A stretch of DNA of 64,000 bases from Amycolatopsis sp. 195334CR (lineage in GTDB: Bacteria; Actinomycetota; Actinomycetes; Mycobacteriales; Pseudonocardiaceae), in contig NZ_JAFJMJ010000001.1 of the NCBI RefSeq assembly GCF_017309385.1, positions 3,782,001 through 3,846,000 on the forward strand, read 5' to 3'. The notes beneath the pieces are model-generated. The model searched no databases, was not told where the DNA came from, and saw only the letters and a list, made by a program, of their open reading frames with translations. Below are positions 59,490 through 64,000 of this stretch, piece after piece. Position 1 is the stretch's first letter; every line of letters begins with the position of its first letter. The position numbers were made by a program, and so were the translations under genes.

Positions 59490-60488
59490 ATGTCGACCCT
59501 GCTCGGCTCCCTGCGGCGGCGCGTGCTCGCCCCCTCGTTCAAGGCGGTCAGCTTCGCGGGCCGCGGCTTCGCGGTGGAACCCACCGAAGCCACGGCCCGG
59601 CTCGAAGCCATCCCCCAGTCCGTGGTCGCCGGTTTCGAGTGGGGGATCGACAGCCCCGGCCAGTGGGACCTCGAACGCCGCCTGGGCATGGTCGAGGCCG
59701 AGTACCGCGGCTTTGCCTACGAAGGCGCGACGATGGCCTCGGCGGTGCTGGACGCGATGAGCTTCCGCCCGTCGAGCCGGACCCGCGACCTGCTGCTCGG
59801 CCCCGGCCAGCCGCACATCTTCCTGACCTACATCGGGATCGGCTTCGCCATGGCCCGGCTGCCGCGCCCGCTGTGGAAGAAGATCGTGCCGGACATCAGC
59901 GGCACCCCGTACCACCCGACGATGAGCTGGCTGGCCGTCGACGGCTACGGCTTCGACCGCGCCTACTTCGACACCAAGAAGATCGTGGACCGGCAGCACG
60001 TGCTCAAGCCGTACCCGTGGGACGGCCACCCCGCCTACTTCGGGCGCGCGGTGGACCAGGGCATCGGGCGCGCGCTGTGGTTCATCAACGGCGGCCACCC
60101 GGAGAACGTGGCGGCGGCGGTGGCGAAGTTCGCCCCGGCGCGCCACGGCGACCTGTGGAGCGGGGTCGGGCTGGCGGCCACCTTCGCCGGTGGGGCCGGC
60201 GCGGCCGGTCTGACCTGGCTGCGGACCCCCGCCGGGCAGCACGCGCCGGAGCTGGCGCTGGGCGCGGTGTTCGCCACGAAGGCCCGCACCTACTCCGGGT
60301 TCGTGCCACCGCACACCGAGACCGGCATCCGCGCGCTGGCCGGAGTGTCCATTGAGGACGCCGTGCGCATCGCCGACGAAACCGAGGTGGCGCACGAAGA
60401 GGGAACGACGGCCACACCGGCCTACGAAATCTGGCGTGAGCGCATTCGTCGTGAATTCTCCACCTCGAAACTGCGCTCCGTTGCCTGA
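59490..60488 (+). CDS. unbL: DUF1702 enediyne protein, copy 1 (UnbL-type)
   Basis: 332 residues from ATG 59490, preceded by GTGAGGAAG. FRGFAYEG-type features (YRGFAYEGATMASAVLDAM), FLTYIGIGFAMARLPRPLW, LAVDGYGFDRAYFDT and QGIGRALWFINGG are the hallmarks of DUF1702. These proteins (UnbL) belong to the conserved enediyne warhead cassette; their reaction is unknown. A 13-bp hairpin follows it and separates it from copy 2. Confidence 0.87.
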   Translation: MSTLLGSLRRRVLAPSFKAVSFAGRGFAVEPTEATARLEAIPQSVVAGFEWGIDSPGQWDLERRLGMVEAEYRGFAYEGATMASAVLDAMSFRPSSRTRDLLLGPGQPHIFLTYIGIGFAMARLPRPLWKKIVPDISGTPYHPTMSWLAVDGYGFDRAYFDTKKIVDRQHVLKPYPWDGHPAYFGRAVDQGIGRALWFINGGHPENVAAAVAKFAPARHGDLWSGVGLAATFAGGAGAAGLTWLRTPAGQHAPELALGAVFATKARTYSGFVPPHTETGIRALAGVSIEDAVRIADETEVAHEEGTTATPAYEIWRERIRREFSTSKLRSVA

Positions 60489-60510
60489 TGCAGCCTGATC
60501 GAAAAGGTCC

Positions 60511-60547
60511 AGCGGCCGCCGCTCTCTCCCGTGGAGCGGCGGCCGCT
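60511..60547 (+). terminator. Hairpin between the two DUF1702 genes
   Basis: Perfect 13-bp arms AGCGGCCGCCGCT (60511-60523) and AGCGGCGGCCGCT (60535-60547), 11-base loop. It probably ends the first DUF1702 transcript, so copy 2-UnbV-UnbU would be a separate transcription unit. Confidence 0.7.
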
Positions 60548-60673
60548 TCCGTCTGCGGGCCGCTGACCTGCGAACCTTCGGCAAGCAAGGAGTAGAGCGG
60601 GTCCGGCGCTTCTTGGGACAGTGAATGCGCGAGTGCTCCGGAATTCGATTCTACCCGATAGGGGGAGAGCGAG

Positions 60674-61648
60674 TTGGGTAATGGCTGGCGCGCGCTACGG
60701 CGCCGCATTCTGACTCCGAACGTGGTGGAAACCACTTTGGACAAAAGGGGTTTCCACAAGAAGAGCCCGGCCGCGCAGGAACTGCTGGAGAAGGTCGGCA
60801 GGGTCTTCCTCGAAGGGTACGCGTACGCGGTCGAAGCGAAGACGACCGCCGACGCGATGGAGCGCTTGGACGCGATGCCGGAGCGCTGGCGCGGGTTCGC
60901 CTACGAGGGCGCCGGGATGGGCTGGGCCATGCTCGACGGCCTGCCCCTGCCCGGCAAGGGCCGCACCCAGCAGAGCCTGGACAGCGGCGGCGACCCGCAC
61001 AACTACCTGATCTACGTCGGCGTCGGCTGGGCGATGGCGCGGCTGCCGAAGTTCCGCTGGCCCGACCCCGAGGCGTTCGACCCGCTGCTGCGCTGGCTGG
61101 TGCTCGACGGCTACGGCTTCCACCAGGCGTACTTCCGCACCCGGAAGTACATCAACGAGCAGTACCAGGACGAGCGCTTCGCCTGGCCGGTCGCGTCGCC
61201 CTACGCCAACCGCGCGATCGACCAGGGCATCGGCCGCGCGCTGTGGTTCATCGGCGGGACCGACGCCAAGCTGGTCACCTCGATGGTGCGCGACTTCCCC
61301 GAGTCGCGGCACTCCGATCTCTACGGCGGGATCGGCCTGGCCGCGACCTACGCCGGCGGCGCGGACCCGGAGGAGTTGCGCTACCTGCGCGACAACGCCG
61401 GTGAGCACCGCTGGATGCTCGCGCAGGGTTCGGCCTTCGCCGCCGAGGCCCGCGTCCGCGCCGACCTGCTCGTGCCGCATTCCGCGGCCGCCGCGGAGAT
61501 CCTCTGCGGCACCGACGCGGTGACGGCCGCCAAGGTCACCCAGGACGTCCGGCCCGCCAAGCCGGTCGACGGCGAGGTGCCCGCCTTCGAAACCTGGCGT
61601 CAGCAGATCGCAAACGAGTTCGTTTCCATTGGAGGTGTTCACCTATGA
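60674..61648 (+). CDS. unbL: DUF1702 enediyne protein, copy 2 (UnbL-type)
   Basis: 324 residues from TTG 60674, chosen because GGGGGAGAG lies just upstream. The motifs match copy 1: WRGFAYEGAGMGWAMLDGLP, LIYVGVGWAMARLPKFRW, LVLDGYGFHQAYFRT and QGIGRALWFIGG. Copies 1 and 2 are clearly paralogous but diverged. Its stop overlaps the ATG of the UnbV gene. Having two UnbL-type genes side by side may mean two related steps or a partner pair. Confidence 0.87.
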   Translation: MGNGWRALRRRILTPNVVETTLDKRGFHKKSPAAQELLEKVGRVFLEGYAYAVEAKTTADAMERLDAMPERWRGFAYEGAGMGWAMLDGLPLPGKGRTQQSLDSGGDPHNYLIYVGVGWAMARLPKFRWPDPEAFDPLLRWLVLDGYGFHQAYFRTRKYINEQYQDERFAWPVASPYANRAIDQGIGRALWFIGGTDAKLVTSMVRDFPESRHSDLYGGIGLAATYAGGADPEELRYLRDNAGEHRWMLAQGSAFAAEARVRADLLVPHSAAAAEILCGTDAVTAAKVTQDVRPAKPVDGEVPAFETWRQQIANEFVSIGGVHL

Positions 61649-63570
61649 CCGCGACAGTCCACTGGCTGCGCAAGCAGCTGGCCGGGATCGTTGCCCTCGT
61701 CCTCGTGGCGGGCATGTTCCTGGTCAGCAGCCTGCCGGAGACGTCGGCGGCCGAGCAGGACGAGCTGGCCTCTGGCTACGGCTTCGCGCCGAAGTCGGTC
61801 GCCATGCCCAGCGGCTTCCCGCAGCAGGAGATCCGGAAGGTCAACCAGGACTACAAGGACATCGACGCCTGGATCTCCTCGGTGGGCGCCGGTATCGCGA
61901 TGAACGACGTCGACGGCGACGGGCTCGCGAACGACCTGTGCATCACCGATCCGCGGATCGACCAGGTGGTGATCACCCCGACCCCGGGCAAGGGCGACCA
62001 GCGCTACGCGCCGTTCGCGCTGCAGACCGGTGCGCTCCCGATGAACGACGTGATGGCGCCGATGGGTTGCGCCCCCGCGGACTTCAACGAGGACGGCAGC
62101 ACCGACCTGCTGGTCTACTACTGGGGCCGCACGCCGATCGTGTTCCTCGGCAAGCCCGAGGCGAAGGGCAAGCCGCTCGACGCCAACTGCTTCCTCCCGG
62201 TCGAGCTGGTTCCCGGCGCCACCGCGGCGAAGTACAACGGTCCGCAGTGGAACAGCAACGCGGTCGCCATCGACGACTTCGACGGTGACGGGCACATCGA
62301 CATCTACCTCGGGAACTACTTCCCGCACAGCCCGGTCCTCGACCCCTCGGTCAAGGGCGGCGTGGAGATGAACGACTCGCTGTCGAACGCCTCCAACGGC
62401 GGCGAGGACTACTTCTTCCGCTGGACCGGCGCGAGCGCCACCGGCGTGCAGTACCAACAGCTGGACGACGTGATCCCGGTCGACCTGTCCAAGGGCTGGG
62501 TGCTGGGTGCCGCGGCGAACGACGTCGACGGCGACCTGCTGCCCGAGCTGTACCTGGCGCAGGACCACGGCAAGGACGCCATGCTGCACAACCGGTCCAC
62601 CCCGGGCAACATCAAGTTCGAGCCGATCGTGGACAGCAAGACCCCGCTGGTGCCGAAGTCCAAGCGCATCGGTGGCGACTCGTTCAAGGGCATGTCCGCG
62701 GAGTGGGCCGACCTCGACCGCAACGGGCTGTACGACCTGTTCGTCAGCAACATCACCACCTCGTTCGGCATCGAGGAGAGCAACTTCCAGTTCATGAACA
62801 CCTCGGGCAGCCAGTCGGAGCTGCGGGCGCAGCTGCAGGCCGGTGACGCGCCGTGGGAGGACAAGAGCACCGACCTCGGCACCGCGTGGTCCGGCTGGGC
62901 CTGGGACATCAAGTCCGAGGACTTCAACAACAGCGGCAAGCCGGCCATCGCCCAGGCGACCGGGTTCGTCAAGGGTGAGATCAACCGCTGGCCGCAGCTG
63001 CAGGAGCTGGCCACCGCGAACGACCTGACCGTGCACGACCCCGCCTGGTGGCCGAACATGGTCAAGGGTGACGACGTGGCGGGCAGCCAGCGGCTGGCCT
63101 TCTTCGCCCCCAAGGCGGACGGTACCTTCGTCAACCTGTCCGAGCGGCTCGGCCTCGACGTGCCGGTGCCCACCCGCGGCATCGCCACCGGTGACGCCGA
63201 CGGTGACGGCCGGATCGACATGGCCGTGGCCCGCCAGTGGGACCAGCCGGTCTTCTACCAGAACACCGCGCCATCGGCCGGTGAGTTCCTCGGCCTGAAG
63301 CTGACCCACCCGGACGGTGCGCCGGTGGTCGGGGCCCAGGTCTGCGTGAAGACCGCCGACGGCCGGACGATCCTCGGCCGCGTCGACGGCGGCAGTGGCC
63401 ACTCGGGCAAGCGCAGCAACGACGTCCACATCGGACTCGGTGACGTGCAGGGCGCCCAGGAGGTCAAGGTGTGGTGGCGCGACCGCAACGGTCAGGCCCA
63501 CGAACAGGAACTGAAGCTGACCCCGGGCTGGCACTCGCTCCAGCTCGACACGCAGGCCAAGGAGAAGTGA
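61645..63570 (+). CDS. unbV: ASPIC/UnbV protein of the enediyne cassette
   Basis: 641 residues. A signal anchor or signal peptide (about 10-32) precedes FG-GAP-type calcium-binding repeats: DVDGDGLAND, DFNEDGSTD, DFDGDGHID, DLDRNGLYD and DADGDGRID. The C-terminal ASPIC/UnbV domain contains LTHPDGAPVVGAQVCVKT and GLGDVQGAQEVKVWWRD. It should be exported. UnbV is conserved in enediyne clusters; its role is not known with certainty. It is translationally coupled to DUF1702 copy 2. Confidence 0.93.
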   Translation: MTATVHWLRKQLAGIVALVLVAGMFLVSSLPETSAAEQDELASGYGFAPKSVAMPSGFPQQEIRKVNQDYKDIDAWISSVGAGIAMNDVDGDGLANDLCITDPRIDQVVITPTPGKGDQRYAPFALQTGALPMNDVMAPMGCAPADFNEDGSTDLLVYYWGRTPIVFLGKPEAKGKPLDANCFLPVELVPGATAAKYNGPQWNSNAVAIDDFDGDGHIDIYLGNYFPHSPVLDPSVKGGVEMNDSLSNASNGGEDYFFRWTGASATGVQYQQLDDVIPVDLSKGWVLGAAANDVDGDLLPELYLAQDHGKDAMLHNRSTPGNIKFEPIVDSKTPLVPKSKRIGGDSFKGMSAEWADLDRNGLYDLFVSNITTSFGIEESNFQFMNTSGSQSELRAQLQAGDAPWEDKSTDLGTAWSGWAWDIKSEDFNNSGKPAIAQATGFVKGEINRWPQLQELATANDLTVHDPAWWPNMVKGDDVAGSQRLAFFAPKADGTFVNLSERLGLDVPVPTRGIATGDADGDGRIDMAVARQWDQPVFYQNTAPSAGEFLGLKLTHPDGAPVVGAQVCVKTADGRTILGRVDGGSGHSGKRSNDVHIGLGDVQGAQEVKVWWRDRNGQAHEQELKLTPGWHSLQLDTQAKEK

Positions 63571-63573
63571 GTC

Positions 63574-64000
63574 ATGGCCGAGCAGAAAACCAGCGCCCCG
63601 CCGCAGAAAACCGGCGCCCCGCCGCAGAACTCCGGCGGTCCGCCCCGCGACCCCAAGGTGATCACCGCCCTGCGCCGGTTCGCGATCTCGATGACCGTGT
63701 TCAACATCCTCGGGTACACCGTGCTCGGGTTCGAGCAGCCGTGGCTGTGGCCCTTCATCGCACTGGCCACCGGGTACACGGTGGAACTCGGGCTGGAGAT
63801 GATCAACGCCAGGGTCGAGGGCCGCGCCCCGCGCTTCCTCGGTAGCGGGTTCAAGGGCCTGGTGGAGTTCCTGTTCCCCGCGCACATCACCAGTCTCGCG
63901 GTGAACATGCTGACCTACCCCAACGACCAGATCCTGGTGATGCTGTTCGGCATCGTGGTCGCGGTGGGTGCGAAGTGGGTGCTGCGGGCGCCGGTCCGCG
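63574..64000 (+). CDS. unbU: UnbU-type membrane protein, 3' end cut by window edge
   Basis: 142 codons from ATG 63574, still open at the window edge. A Pro/Gln-rich cytoplasmic start with a repeated KTGAPPQ unit is followed by hydrophobic segments beginning MTVFNILGYTVLGF and GYTVELGLEMINARVEGRAPR. The RnfD/NqrB-like character and the position after UnbV identify UnbU of the enediyne cassette. The polyketide synthase gene should lie beyond it. Confidence 0.88.
   Translation, partial: MAEQKTSAPPQKTGAPPQNSGGPPRDPKVITALRRFAISMTVFNILGYTVLGFEQPWLWPFIALATGYTVELGLEMINARVEGRAPRFLGSGFKGLVEFLFPAHITSLAVNMLTYPNDQILVMLFGIVVAVGAKWVLRAPVR

Noticed and set aside
1..64000. tRNA, rRNA, insertion sequences or integrase genes
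   Set aside because: I scanned for conserved tRNA arms, transposase motifs and terminal repeats and saw none. A covariance-model scan would be needed to be certain for tRNAs.

Overview
The window is high-GC actinobacterial DNA. Starts are often GTG or TTG, neighbouring genes often overlap at ATGA, and there are AfsR/SARP, GAF-ANTAR and anti-sigma-type regulators. The right edge carries enediyne warhead-cassette genes. The overall picture fits a filamentous actinomycete, probably Pseudonocardiaceae such as Amycolatopsis; the genus is an inference. I saw no tRNA, rRNA, insertion sequence, CRISPR array or phage gene. The window starts inside a glycosyltransferase gene and ends inside a membrane-protein gene.

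Region by region. 1-4.6 kb: a two-domain glycosyltransferase and two MFS transporters. 5-14 kb: secreted glycoside hydrolases (GH16, GH6, GH76), a TetR-esterase pair, a BrkB-type membrane protein, and a GAF-ANTAR/ATPase regulatory pair. 13.9-17.3 kb: a luciferase-like oxidoreductase, a monooxygenase-hemoglobin fusion divergent from its HxlR regulator, and a DUF2975/XRE pair with a large palindromic operator. 17.3-27.7 kb: a ten-gene sugar or polyol catabolic regulon (RbtT-type transporter, two FGGY kinases, dihydroxyacetone-type kinase, RpiB isomerase, class II aldolase, dehydrogenase, two phosphatases, DeoR regulator). It is marked by two identical 13-bp operators. 27.7-36.8 kb: small regulator-target pairs (ArsR-SDR, AraC-cupin, LysR-TDT transporter, MerR-membrane operon), then a spermidine-synthase-like protein and an exporter. 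36.8-37.0 kb: two extremely short minus-strand reading frames with strong ribosome-binding sites that share an ENNW ending. 37-49 kb: a diguanylate cyclase, a two-component system with a poly-Asp accessory protein, a molybdopterin oxidoreductase, S-adenosylhomocysteine hydrolase under an SAH riboswitch, a CobW GTPase, and an asparagine synthetase-serine acetyltransferase pair.

49-64 kb looks like natural-product territory. A SARP regulator faces a small azole-forming RiPP operon: a 53-residue precursor gene, a fused leader-binding/YcaO cyclodehydratase, and a SagB-type dehydrogenase. Next come a histidine kinase in which a complete membrane-kinase unit occurs twice in one polypeptide, its NarL-type response regulator, a zinc-ribbon protein and an AraC regulator. 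The right edge holds two DUF1702 (UnbL-type) genes, an ASPIC/UnbV gene and a truncated UnbU gene. These are the start of an enediyne biosynthetic cluster whose polyketide synthase should lie beyond base 64000.

The observations most worth following are the ENNW micro-ORF pair, the RiPP precursor and its operon beside the enediyne cassette, the duplicated-unit kinase, the DeoR regulon defined by repeated operators, and the SAH riboswitch with a readable ribosome-site-masking switch.
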